DNA of 25,234 bases from Nitrospirae bacterium RIFCSPHIGHO2_01_FULL_66_17 (GTDB taxonomy: Bacteria > Nitrospirota > Nitrospiria > 2-01-FULL-66-17). The notes under the pieces are model-generated. The model had not been told where the DNA came from and ran no database searches. It saw only the letters and a list, made by a program, of their open reading frames with translations. The stretch spans positions 6,005 through 31,238 of the forward strand of contig MHEO01000051.1 of the NCBI GenBank assembly GCA_001803875.1. Direction: 5' to 3'. Positions within the stretch are counted from its first letter, which is position 1; each line of letters opens with the position of its first letter. The position numbers and the translations under genes are program-made. This document shows positions 15,116 to 22,631 of the stretch, one piece after another.

Positions 15116-16885
15116 GTGAGGCAGAGCGTTCAGAAGCGCATCGTCGGATCGATTCTCATCGTCGGGGTGTCGTCCCTCCTGTTAGGGTTGTCCCTCGTCT
15201 ACTTCATCGGCAAGGCCACCCTCCAAAAAACGATCGGCGCGAGCTTCGAGGAGCTCGCAGACGTCACCGCCAAGAAACTCGATGAGCTGATCAATCACCA
15301 CGCCGAGCAGGCGGTGTTTCTGGCCGGGCTCTCCGACGTGGTGCGCGCCGCCGACGAGGCGAACACGCGGCCGCTCGCGCCGGAAGCCGCCGAGCGCCTC
15401 CGGCGCGAGTGGGGGCGGCTCGGGACCGACGAGCGCAACGTCGCCCGCATCGTCGACAACACCGCATCGGAGTCGCTCCGCTCGTTCATGCGGATGACGT
15501 CCCAGAACGGGGTCGACCGGAAACCGCACGAGTTTCTGGTGGTGACCGACGCCCGCGGGCGGCTCGTCGCCGCGACGCGCAAGCCGTCGGCGTACGCCTA
15601 TACCGAGGCGTACTGGTGGCGGGAAGCCTACGCCAACGGTCAGGGGCGACTCTTCATGAGCGACGTGATCTACGACGAGGAGCTGGGCCGCTACACGTTC
15701 ATCATCGCCACGCCCATCCGGGAGGACGGGCGCGTCGTCGGCGTGCTGTCCATGGTCCACGACGCCCAGGCCTTCTATCAGTGGGTCACGTCCATCCAGG
15801 TCGGCCGGACCGACCACATGATGCTCGTCGCCTCGGACGGCACGTTGCTGTTCTGCCCGGTGTTTCCGACCAAGAGCCACACGCTCCACCCCAGCCTCCT
15901 GGCGCGGGTGGTCGGCGGCGGGCGGGGGTGGGCCACCACCACCCACGACGTCCATTATCCCGGCGTGGAGGCGCTCAACGGGTTCGCGCCGGTGCGGGTC
16001 TCGCTGACGCCCGGCACCAATTTCGGCGGCAAGGTCTGGTACATCTTCACGAGCCAGAAGCCCAGTGAGACGTACGGTCCGATCTACACGCTGCTCAGGT
16101 GGATCATCGTGTCGGGCGCAGCGGCGATCGGGCTGCTGCTCCTCCTGGGGCTGGCCGCGGCCCGGCGGATCGTCAAGCCCATCCGGGTGGTGCAGGCCGG
16201 CGCGCAGGTCATCGGCAGCGGCAACCTCCACCATCGCATCCGGGTCGACACCGACGACGAGATCGGGGCGCTCGCGGCCGGCATCAACGAGATGGCGGAA
16301 AAACTGTCCACCTCGTACTCCGGGCTGGAACGGATGGTGGAGGAGCGGACGCGGGCGTTGGCGCAGCGGACCGGCCAGCTCGAACAGCGCAACCAGGAGC
16401 TGTTTCTCCTCTATGCGATCGCGTCGTCCTTGAACAAGGCGCAGTCGCTGGACGACGTGCTGGGCGAGCTGTTGACCAAGGTGCTCGGCGGGATGGAAGC
16501 CCACGCCGTCTTCATGGGGTTTCCCGACCCCGACAAGGGGCTCATCTTGCAGGGCCGCCCGCCCGCCGTGACGACCCAGGAGGAGATCACGCACCTGGCG
16601 GAGTCCGTCATCCAGCACGTCCTCGACGACGGCCGCCTGGTCGTCGTGTCCGACACCGCCCAGGAGCCGGAGTATCAGGCGTTCGCGCGGCACGTGCGGT
16701 CCTTCGTCGGGATCCCGCTGCGGTCCAAGGAGAAGACGGTGGGGGCGCTCGTGCTGCTGTACCTCAAACCCCGGGTCCCGACCACCGAGGAACGCGAGTT
16801 CTTCCTGTCGATCGGCCACCAGGCGGGGGTCGTGGTCGAGAACGCCCGCCTCTTCGCCGTGCTCAAAAACCTCGCCAGTCCCTGA
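15116..16885 (+). CDS. Membrane sensor: Cache - HAMP - coiled coil - GAF, no output domain (589 aa)
   Basis: The order is: helix 1 (about 9-31); an outside sensing domain of the double-Cache type (about 35-320) with typical strands such as HEFLVVTDARGRLVAAT and FIIATPIREDGRVVGVLSM; helix 2 (about 329-349); HAMP (about 350-402, with KPIRVV and DEIGALAAGINEMAEKL); a coiled coil (ERMVEERTRALAQRTGQL); and a GAF domain (about 430-585). The protein stops one helix after GAF. There is no histidine-kinase H-box, GGDEF or methyl-accepting domain. The GTG start has a GGGGGAG ribosome site. rsmA follows 10 bp later and is an unlikely functional partner. It may pass its signal to a separate kinase, or it may have lost its output. 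Confidence 0.88.
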   Translation: MRQSVQKRIVGSILIVGVSSLLLGLSLVYFIGKATLQKTIGASFEELADVTAKKLDELINHHAEQAVFLAGLSDVVRAADEANTRPLAPEAAERLRREWGRLGTDERNVARIVDNTASESLRSFMRMTSQNGVDRKPHEFLVVTDARGRLVAATRKPSAYAYTEAYWWREAYANGQGRLFMSDVIYDEELGRYTFIIATPIREDGRVVGVLSMVHDAQAFYQWVTSIQVGRTDHMMLVASDGTLLFCPVFPTKSHTLHPSLLARVVGGGRGWATTTHDVHYPGVEALNGFAPVRVSLTPGTNFGGKVWYIFTSQKPSETYGPIYTLLRWIIVSGAAAIGLLLLLGLAAARRIVKPIRVVQAGAQVIGSGNLHHRIRVDTDDEIGALAAGINEMAEKLSTSYSGLERMVEERTRALAQRTGQLEQRNQELFLLYAIASSLNKAQSLDDVLGELLTKVLGGMEAHAVFMGFPDPDKGLILQGRPPAVTTQEEITHLAESVIQHVLDDGRLVVVSDTAQEPEYQAFARHVRSFVGIPLRSKEKTVGALVLLYLKPRVPTTEEREFFLSIGHQAGVVVENARLFAVLKNLASP

Positions 16886-16895
16886 TTTCCGCGCG

Positions 16896-17693
16896 GTGAC
16901 GGATCGGCGCCCGCGGAAGTCGCTCGGCCAGTGTTTTCTGACCGCCCCGCGCATCGCCGAAAAGATCGTGGCGTTGGCGAATGTGGGGCCGGGCGATCGT
17001 GTGGTGGAGATCGGGCCGGGGCGCGGCATCCTGACCCGCGTGCTCGCGGCGCGGGCCGGCGAGGTTCTCGCCCTCGAGCTTGATCCCCGCTGGCACGCCG
17101 ACCTGCAGGCGGAGTTCGCGAACGCGTCTCACGTCCGCGTCGTCCTCGCCGATGCGCTGACCTACCCGTTTGAGGAGATCGCCCCGCCGTTCAAGATCGT
17201 CGCCAACCTGCCGTACTACATCTCCACGCCGATCCTGTTTCGCCTCCTCGAACTCCGCGCGCGGATCAGCCTGATGGTCCTGATGCTCCAGCGGGAGGTG
17301 GTGGATCGGCTGCTCGCGAAACCCGGGACCAGATCCTACGGCGCGCTGTCGGTGGCCGTGGCCTACAGGGCCGAGGTCCGCAAGGGCTTTCCCGTCTCGC
17401 CGGGCAGCTTCTCGCCCCGCCCGGCCGTCGAATCCGCCGTGGTCGTGATCGCGCCACGGCCCTCGCCCCCGATCGCCGTGCGAAGCGAGGAGACGCTCTT
17501 TCGGGTGATCCGCGCGGCATTCGCACACCGGCGGAAGGTGCTGGCCAACGCGCTGAGGGATGAGGGATTCGATGCGAATCGCGTGGGGGGCGCGCTGGAG
17601 GCTGCGGAGATCGAGCCGAAACGGCGCGGCGAGACGCTGACGCTTGAGGAATTCGGCCGATTGGCGGACGCGCTCGGCCGGGAGGCCCGTTAA
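16896..17693 (+). CDS. rsmA: 16S rRNA (A1518/A1519) dimethyltransferase
   Basis: RsmA (KsgA) uses S-adenosylmethionine to dimethylate two adenosines near the 3' end of 16S rRNA during small-subunit maturation. The N-terminus has KSLGQCFL (8-15), the usual family start. The SAM-binding loop is VVEIGPGRG (36-44), and the catalytic NLPYY motif begins at N104. The C-terminal helical part (ANALRDEGFD and onward) is complete, and a length of 265 residues is normal. The GTG at 16896 is placed by the conserved N-terminus; no clear ribosome site is seen, and it may depend on translation of the sensor gene upstream. It converges with the next gene, the two stop codons overlapping at 17690-17693. Confidence 0.95.
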   Translation: MTDRRPRKSLGQCFLTAPRIAEKIVALANVGPGDRVVEIGPGRGILTRVLAARAGEVLALELDPRWHADLQAEFANASHVRVVLADALTYPFEEIAPPFKIVANLPYYISTPILFRLLELRARISLMVLMLQREVVDRLLAKPGTRSYGALSVAVAYRAEVRKGFPVSPGSFSPRPAVESAVVVIAPRPSPPIAVRSEETLFRVIRAAFAHRRKVLANALRDEGFDANRVGGALEAAEIEPKRRGETLTLEEFGRLADALGREAR

Positions 17694-18352
17694 AACCGCA
17701 GGGTCAGATTCAGCAGGGCCGAGCGGCGGTCGTAGGAGAAGGACGGCACCACGCGGTCGGTGCCGGACCACACGCGGTAGGCGTTGGCCGCGAGCTGCGC
17801 CGAGGCGGCGCCGAGCAGGGTCCCGCGGCTGAAGCCCGTCACCTCGCGGATCCCCACGGGGTCGTACCGGGCATCCTCCGCCGGAGCGAGGTAGAACGCG
17901 AACGCGGTGTACCAGAAGAGATCGGTTCCGCTGAAGAAGAGGAGTGCGGCGTTGTACGTCGTCGGGCGCTGCCGGTAGCCCTGGAGTGCGAACTCGAAGG
18001 TGTAACTCGCGGCGATCTCGCCGCCGAGCTTGTACGTGATCGACGACTCCTCGGGGAGGTTGCGGACGGTGCTCAGGCCGAGAAAGAACGCCCCGTCCTC
18101 CTGGCTGAAGAATTTGAGCGACGCGTCGCGGGCGCCGACGCCTTCGGCAACCAAGTAATGCCCCGACTCGTGAATGGCGATGTTGCTCAGAAAGGCCAGC
18201 CCGATTGCGAGCGGGTCGGTCACCGACCATTCTAGCGTGACGCTCGATCGTTGCTTCGCGCCCTCGGACGATCGCGCCGTGGTCGGCGTCAGGATGAGCA
18301 TGGCCAGCGCGACGACCGCCGCACAGATCCAGGATGTCCGGGCTCTCGGCAT
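17690..18352 (-). CDS. Exported protein with an HExxH metal-binding motif (220 aa)
   Basis: No named family is recognised. The N-terminus is a signal peptide (hydrophobic AAVVALAMLILTPTTA at 11-26). A hydrophobic segment then contains HESGH at residues 61-65, set in IAIHESGHYLVAEGVGA. This is the HExxH zinc motif as placed in membrane M50-type peptidases, where it lies inside a helix. Two further hydrophobic stretches (near 135-155 and 178-192) follow. The chain ends NLTLRF, with alternating hydrophobic residues and a terminal Phe, as in outer-membrane barrel proteins; this may be chance. Residues 31-41 are encoded by a 30-nt repeat shared with 10129-10158. The ATG at 18352 is chosen over a TTG three codons upstream. 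Confidence 0.6.
   Translation of the reverse strand: MPRARTSWICAAVVALAMLILTPTTARSSEGAKQRSSVTLEWSVTDPLAIGLAFLSNIAIHESGHYLVAEGVGARDASLKFFSQEDGAFFLGLSTVRNLPEESSITYKLGGEIAASYTFEFALQGYRQRPTTYNAALLFFSGTDLFWYTAFAFYLAPAEDARYDPVGIREVTGFSRGTLLGAASAQLAANAYRVWSGTDRVVPSFSYDRRSALLNLTLRF
18231..18260 (+). repeat. 30-nt dispersed repeat, copy B, inside a coding region
   Basis: It matches 10129-10158 at 27 of 30 bases. Here it lies in frame inside the HExxH protein gene and encodes, on the minus strand, GAKQRSSVTLE just after the signal peptide. The perfect palindrome of copy A is broken in this copy, with CGCTCGATC in place of CGCTAGACA. Confidence 0.7.
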
Positions 18353-18445
18353 ACGAGGCAAACCATAGCCCAGGGGCCGCGTTTGTCCACGGCGGACGAC
18401 CGGCGGGAGCGCCGCGCGAGAGGCACGCGCCGCGTCCTGTCAAGT

Positions 18446-18475
18446 TTGAGGGGGGGCGGACGTCCGTGGTATGAT
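18446..18475 (+). promoter_or_regulatory. Candidate promoter for the TPR gene
   Basis: TTGAGG (18446-18451), an 18-bp spacer and TATGAT (18470-18475). The -10 box overlaps the first ATG of the TPR frame, so the real start may be the GTG at 18483 on a leaderless message. Confidence 0.45.
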
Positions 18476-19250
18476 GCCGCTTGTGCATGAGAATCCATTC
18501 AACGTCCTGGGCAATCGGGCGTTCGCCCGCGGCAACCTCGGCGCGGCGTTGGCGCACTACCAGCGGGCGCTAGAGGACGCGCGACGCGGCGGGTCGGATC
18601 GTTCGCTCGCGGTGACGCTCGGCAACCTGGCCAACGTATACGCCGGCATGGGCCGGCGGGACGAGGCCGACGGGCTGTACCACCAGGTGCTGGACATCGA
18701 GCGGCGGCTCGGCGACGCGCGCCAGATTGCCCTCACGTTGCTGCACCTCGGCAACCTCGCCGCGGACGCGCTCGAAATGTCCCGCGCCCGCGCGTACTAC
18801 CTCGAAGCGCGGGATTTGCTGGAGCGGCTCGGCGAGACGGGGCCGCTGGGGGTCTTGTACCAGAACATGGGCCTGCTGGCGCGGGAGTCGGGCGAGCACG
18901 AGGCTGCGGTGGCCGCCTTCGAGTCGGCGCTGGTCCTGATGCGCCGCGCCGACGACCGGCGGGGGATCGCGGCGGTCTATACCAATCTGTCGCGCACCTA
19001 CCTCCTGATGGGGCGCCTCGACGACGCGTACGCGTGCGGCGCGACGGCGCTGGCGATGGCCGATCGCCTGGGCGACGAGTTGGCCGCCGCCTCGGCGCGC
19101 TATCACCTCACGGGTATTTGCGAAGCCCGCGGCGACACCGCCGCGGCGCGCGCCCACCTCCGGGTGGTGGTGGACATCGACCGGCGGTACGGCCTGCCCA
19201 AGTACGAGGAGAACCGCGCGCGCCTGGCGGCGCTCGAGGCCGCGTCGTGA
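18471..19250 (+). CDS. Tetratricopeptide-repeat protein (259 aa)
   Basis: The whole protein is TPR helices, about six repeats in a row. Examples are NRAFARGNLGAALAHYQRAL, TLGNLANVYAGMGRRDEADG and VYTNLSRTYLLMGRLDDAYA, which show the small-residue and aromatic spacing of TPRs. No signal peptide or membrane helix is seen, so it should be a cytoplasmic scaffold for protein contacts. The start is uncertain: ATG codons at 18471 and 18474 overlap a promoter -10 box, and GTG 18483 is an alternative that removes four residues. No ribosome site supports any of these. The stop overlaps the next gene's GTG by four bases (GTGA), so the two are coupled and may act together. Confidence 0.85.
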   Translation: MMPLVHENPFNVLGNRAFARGNLGAALAHYQRALEDARRGGSDRSLAVTLGNLANVYAGMGRRDEADGLYHQVLDIERRLGDARQIALTLLHLGNLAADALEMSRARAYYLEARDLLERLGETGPLGVLYQNMGLLARESGEHEAAVAAFESALVLMRRADDRRGIAAVYTNLSRTYLLMGRLDDAYACGATALAMADRLGDELAAASARYHLTGICEARGDTAAARAHLRVVVDIDRRYGLPKYEENRARLAALEAAS

Positions 19251-19669
19251 GCGGATGGGAGGCGGTGACGGCGGCGGTGGCGACGTGGCTTCGAGATCGC
19301 GGGTATGCAGTGGACCTCGACGGCGGCCGGTCGCTGACCTTCTCGGCCGCCGCGGGCGACTGCCTGGTGGAGGTGAGCCCCGCGGGTCGCGTCCTGTGCC
19401 AGTTTGGGATCGACCTCGACGAATTGCGCGACCTCATCGCGGGCTCGGCGACGGAGGACCTGGGCGACGACGAGCTTCAGCGCGCGGCGCGCTATCACCT
19501 GCAGACCCTCGCCAAACGCTACCAGGGTCGATTCCTCGCCGCCGGCTTTGCCGAGGAATACGAAGTTACATCCGACCACGCGGTGATCAGTTTCACCCAC
19601 CCGATCGACTCGACCGCGCCCGAGCGGGTGTTGCCCGTGGTGAGCCGCTGCGTCGAGCTCTTGCGGTAG
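19247..19669 (+). CDS. Small cytoplasmic protein of unknown function (140 aa)
   Basis: I do not recognise this protein. It starts with GTG at 19247, which overlaps the TPR stop. It reads as a compact alpha/beta protein: helix WEAVTAAVATWLRDRGY, strands LTFSAAAGDCLVEVSP and GRVLCQFGID, helix LDELRDLIAG, a second helical part LQRAARYHLQTLAKRYQGRF, and strands YEVTSDHAVISFTHPI. It has no signal peptide, membrane helix or metal-binding cluster. Translational coupling to the TPR gene suggests it is a client or partner of that protein. thrB follows 10 bp later, which may be only co-transcription. Confidence 0.75.
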   Translation: MSGWEAVTAAVATWLRDRGYAVDLDGGRSLTFSAAAGDCLVEVSPAGRVLCQFGIDLDELRDLIAGSATEDLGDDELQRAARYHLQTLAKRYQGRFLAAGFAEEYEVTSDHAVISFTHPIDSTAPERVLPVVSRCVELLR

Positions 19670-19679
19670 GGCCGGTCCG

Positions 19680-20651
19680 TTGAATCGCGCCCGCGTCCCT
19701 TCCGAGGTCACCGTCTTTGCTCCCGCGTCGGTCGGCAACGTCGGGCCGGGCTTCGACGTCTTGGGCATGGCGCTCGCCGGCCTGGGCGACACGGTGTGGG
19801 CGCGCGCGATCCCGGGTGGGAAGGTCGTGATCCGGGAGATCCGTGGCGACGGCGGCGCGCTCCCGACCGACGCGCGGAAAAACACCGCGGGCATTGCGGC
19901 GACTCTCGTGCTCCGACGGCTGAAGATCCGATCCGGCGTGGAACTGAGCCTGGAGAAGCGCATTCCCGGCAGCGGCTTGGGGAGCAGCGCGGCGAGCGCG
20001 GTGGCCGGGGGCTTCGCGGTCAAGGCGCTGTTCGGGTCGCCCCTCTCGAAGGCGGATCTGTTGCTGCTCTGCGCGGAGGCCGAGGCGGCGGTAAGCGGGG
20101 GCTATTTTCTGGACAACACCGCGGCGTCGCTCTTCGGCGGGGTCAACGTGACCAATCCCATCACCCGGACTGCGGTGCCGCTCGGCGGGCTGCCGGGCGC
20201 GGTCGTGATCGTCGCCACGCCGCGGTATCAGTTGCTGACGGCGCGCTCGCGCAAGGTCTTGCCCAAACGTGTGCCGCTGTCGGCGATGGTCGCCAACCTC
20301 GCGCGGGCCTGCGGGATCGTCGCGGCCGTTGCCAGACAAGACGCCGAGCTGCTTGGCCGCTCGATCGTCGACGTCGTGGTCGAGCCCCGCCGCGCGCGGC
20401 TCATCCCGGGATTCGACGCGGTCAAGCGCGCGGCGCTCAAGGCCGGGGCGCTCGGCTGTTCGATCAGCGGGGCGGGGTCCTCGGTGTTTGCGATCACCAC
20501 CGACAGGGCGCTGGGGGAGCGGATCGGCGAGGCGATGAAGCGCGCGTTCGCCCGTGCGCGGTTGGAGAGCGTGATCACGGTGACGACGATCGACCCGGAG
20601 GGGGCGAGAATCGTTTACGGCCCGCCCGCGATCAACTCCGCGCAACGGTAG
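19680..20651 (+). CDS. thrB: Homoserine kinase (GHMP family)
   Basis: ThrB phosphorylates homoserine with ATP to give O-phosphohomoserine, the step before threonine synthase. The N-terminus VTVFAPASVGNVGPGFDVLG (11-30, shown in full at 20 residues) and the phosphate-binding loop PGSGLGSSAASA (96-107) are typical of GHMP-type homoserine kinases. The C-terminal GCSISGAGSSVFAI is the third GHMP motif. A length of 323 residues is normal. The start is a TTG at 19680; no other start lies between the previous stop and the conserved N-terminus, and GGTAGGG just upstream may serve as ribosome site. The 3' end overlaps the convergent hpnE gene by 37 bp. No other threonine genes are nearby. Confidence 0.93.
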   Translation: MNRARVPSEVTVFAPASVGNVGPGFDVLGMALAGLGDTVWARAIPGGKVVIREIRGDGGALPTDARKNTAGIAATLVLRRLKIRSGVELSLEKRIPGSGLGSSAASAVAGGFAVKALFGSPLSKADLLLLCAEAEAAVSGGYFLDNTAASLFGGVNVTNPITRTAVPLGGLPGAVVIVATPRYQLLTARSRKVLPKRVPLSAMVANLARACGIVAAVARQDAELLGRSIVDVVVEPRRARLIPGFDAVKRAALKAGALGCSISGAGSSVFAITTDRALGERIGEAMKRAFARARLESVITVTTIDPEGARIVYGPPAINSAQR

Positions 20652-21955
20652 CCGCTGCGCACTGCCCCCTCGATCGAGGCGGGCAGCCCCGTCCGGGTCC
20701 AGTCTCCGGCCAGGAACAGATTGCCCAGCGGCGTGCGGTGCTCGGGGCGATGCGTCTCGCCGCCCACCCGCGGCGAAAAGGTCGCGTGTGGCTCCTTGAC
20801 GAGCACACGATGGGTGAGCGTCGCCCCGCGCGAGCGGGGGAACAGCGCGCGCACCTCGCCGAGGGCGAGCTCGATCAGCTCCTCGGTCGGGCGGGCGATG
20901 AAGCCGGCCGCGGCGCTCATCACGAGCGCGACGTGGCCGTCCGTCGAGGGGCTTCCGAGCAGCGCCCGTCGGTCGAACGCCCACTGCCACGCGGTGCCCA
21001 CCATCCCGACGAACGGCCGATCCAGGATCGGGCGATCGAACCACAGGTACAGCGAGATGATCGGCGACGATACCAGACCCTGGGCCGCCAGGAACGTGAT
21101 GTGGCCGAGCTGTACCTCGGAGGGCAGCCATTCCTGGAGGTTGACATAGGGCACCGCGCTCACGTACCAGGATGCCCGCAGCGTCTCGCCGGTGCTGGTC
21201 GCGAGCGAGGTCACGCGCCCGCGCTCGACGCCGAGGCCCGCCGCGCTGCAGCCGGTGAGCACGCGCCCGCCGCGCCGTTCGATGAACGCCCGCGACGCCT
21301 CGGTGTAGAGGGGCCCCAGCCCGGTGCGCGGGATCCCGATCGCGGACCACGCCGCCCGCGTGAAGAACGCGTCGGCCAGCACCGCGCGGAAGAGGGACGC
21401 CGAGGCGACGGCCGGGTCTTCGTTGAGCGTGGCGAGCGCGAGCGGGCGCCAGAACCGCTCGCGGACCGCGGCGGGTTGCCGATGCCGCTCCAGCCATTCG
21501 TCCACCGTGAGGCCGCGGGCGTCCGCGTCGTCCCGCGTCCACACGTGCCACCCCAGCGACAGCGCGGCGAGACGGTCTCGGAGGGGAAGGCCGCGCGCGG
21601 CGAGCACGCCGGCCGCGACGTGGAGCGGCGCGGGGAGCGGGAAGGCGGACACGTGCGTCGTGGAGCCGTCGGGGCCGACGAGGTCGAGGACGAATCGCTT
21701 CTGAAAGACGAGCTGGTCGAGCGTGCCGATCGTGGCGAGAAACCGGATCGTCTGCCGGTAGGCGCGCAAAAAGACATGCTGCCCATTGTCCACGACCTCG
21801 CCGGTTGTCGGATCGACGTGCGAAGAGGCTCGCCCGCCGAGGCGCGAGCGCTTTTCGATCAAGGTGACGCGGTAACCCCGCTCGGCGAGCGCGACGCCGG
21901 CAGACAGCCCGGCGAACCCGCCGCCGACAATCACGACGTCACGGTCGACGGTCAT
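20615..21955 (-). CDS. hpnE: Hydroxysqualene dehydroxylase
   Basis: HpnE is an FAD-dependent enzyme that removes the hydroxyl from hydroxysqualene, giving squalene for hopanoid synthesis after HpnD and HpnC. The N-terminal dinucleotide motif is VVIVGGGFAGLSAG (7-20), followed by the second FAD contact KRSRLGGRASS. Family hallmarks are DNGQHVFLRAYRQT near 57-70, WLERHRQP, ERFWRPLALATLNEDP and the C-terminal FAD loop NLFLAGDWTRTGLPASIEGA. A length of 446 residues is normal. HpnC, HpnD and squalene-hopene cyclase are not in the window, so the pathway genes are scattered here. The ATG at 21955 has only a weak ribosome site, and a short hairpin lies 16 bases upstream. Confidence 0.9.
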   Translation of the reverse strand: MTVDRDVVIVGGGFAGLSAGVALAERGYRVTLIEKRSRLGGRASSHVDPTTGEVVDNGQHVFLRAYRQTIRFLATIGTLDQLVFQKRFVLDLVGPDGSTTHVSAFPLPAPLHVAAGVLAARGLPLRDRLAALSLGWHVWTRDDADARGLTVDEWLERHRQPAAVRERFWRPLALATLNEDPAVASASLFRAVLADAFFTRAAWSAIGIPRTGLGPLYTEASRAFIERRGGRVLTGCSAAGLGVERGRVTSLATSTGETLRASWYVSAVPYVNLQEWLPSEVQLGHITFLAAQGLVSSPIISLYLWFDRPILDRPFVGMVGTAWQWAFDRRALLGSPSTDGHVALVMSAAAGFIARPTEELIELALGEVRALFPRSRGATLTHRVLVKEPHATFSPRVGGETHRPEHRTPLGNLFLAGDWTRTGLPASIEGAVRSGYRCAELIAGGP

Positions 21956-21970
21956 GCTAACGAATTCCCA

Positions 21971-21985
21971 TGAGCCGCCGGCTCA
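21971..21985. repeat. Short hairpin in the hpnE leader
   Basis: TGAGCC, spacer GCC, GGCTCA: a perfect 6-bp inverted repeat, 16 bases upstream of the hpnE ATG. It could be a regulator site or may simply limit ribosome access. Confidence 0.35.
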
Positions 21986-21998
21986 CCCGTGCGAGAAT

Positions 21999-22044
21999 AA
22001 ATCCCCCCATCCCCCCTTTGTCAAAGGGGGGCAAGAGGGGATTT
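21999..22044. repeat. C/G-run palindromic repeat
   Basis: The left arm runs AAATCCCC through CCCCCCTTT and the right arm AAAGGGGGG through GGGGATTT; the arms of about 21 bases pair with only a few mismatches around a GTC centre. Elements of this look (CCCCCTTTG next to CAAAGGGGG) are common dispersed intergenic repeats in several GC-rich phyla. It lies between the cupin stop and hpnE start, and its transcript would form a strong hairpin. Confidence 0.7.
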
Positions 22045-22097
22045 CCTGAAGAGGCGAGTGAGCCTGTTGCGGCGCGATCAACAGCGGGGAAACCTGG

Positions 22098-22213
22098 CCG
22101 TCGAGGAGTGGACAGATGCAAGGCGGAGCGAAGCTTCGCGCCGGAGCGTACTGAGTCGTACGTGAGGACGCGAAGCTGAAGTGACAACGCCGCAGATGGC
22201 CGCTTCTCGACGG
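22098..22213. repeat. 116-bp palindromic MITE/REP-like element
   Basis: The ends are inverted copies: CCGTCGAG at 22098-22105 and CTCGACGG at 22206-22213, with similarity continuing inward (GAGTGG against AAGCGG, then ATGC against CTGC). The centre forms a second pairing, AGCTTCGCG at 22132-22140 with CGCGAAGCT at 22169-22177, and inside it CGTAC on both sides of TGAGTC. No open frame of interest is inside. It starts six bases beyond the cupin stop, so it may also end transcription of that operon. The class is inferred from structure; copy number in the genome is unknown. Confidence 0.7.
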
Positions 22214-22219
22214 ATCAGG

Positions 22220-22621
22220 TCAGTCGAGCCAGACGCGGTCGGGGTTGTCCGGATCATCCATCGGCGAGGAAATAAACAGTACCTGCACGGGTTCGCTCTC
22301 GAAGTCGGCCGCGTGGGGGGTGTTGGCCGGAATGACCCAGATGTCGCCCTGCTTCACGTCGCGGGTGAGGTTGCCGACCGTGACCGAGCCGGCGCCGCTG
22401 AGGACGTAGCCGATCTCGTCGTGCGTGACGTGCACGTGTTTGCGGAACGGCCCCTTGTGCCCCTGAAAGACGAACACGCTGGACTGCGTACCGTGGCCGA
22501 TGTACGTGCGCTTGAACACGTCGTGCTCGGTGAGCCGGTCGGCCTTGATCGCATCCTCCAGGCTGGTCACGTCCACCTTGGTCTGGTGGGCGGGCTGCTG
22601 GCAGCACGGACATCGGTACAT
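22220..22621 (-). CDS. Cupin-domain protein with N-terminal CPCC cluster (133 aa)
   Basis: This is a small single-domain cupin. The first cupin motif appears as KHVHVTHDEIGYVLSGAG, with metal-binding candidates H62, H64 and E69; the second, GDIWVIPANTPH, ends at H103. Together these give the usual His3-Glu metal site. The N-terminus MYRCPCCQQ adds three cysteines (C4, C6, C7) that could help bind zinc or iron with later residues, though no second CxxC pair is present. The start at 22621 has a strong AAGGAGG ribosome site. It is the last gene of a minus-strand group with the OB-fold protein, DedA and cytochrome b. The substrate is unknown; the family ranges from sensors to dioxygenases and isomerases. 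Confidence 0.88.
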   Translation of the reverse strand: MYRCPCCQQPAHQTKVDVTSLEDAIKADRLTEHDVFKRTYIGHGTQSSVFVFQGHKGPFRKHVHVTHDEIGYVLSGAGSVTVGNLTRDVKQGDIWVIPANTPHAADFESEPVQVLFISSPMDDPDNPDRVWLD

Positions 22622-22631
22622 GCGAGCCTCC

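Noticed and set aside
16863..18557. Long minus-strand open frame (564 codons) across rsmA and the HExxH gene
   Set aside because: It is a shadow of rsmA and of the HExxH gene in another frame; composition is Arg/Pro-rich and lacks domains.
19796..21973. Long plus-strand open frame (725 codons) spanning thrB and hpnE
   Set aside because: It overlaps two well-supported genes in other frames, and its arginine/glycine-rich product has no domain.
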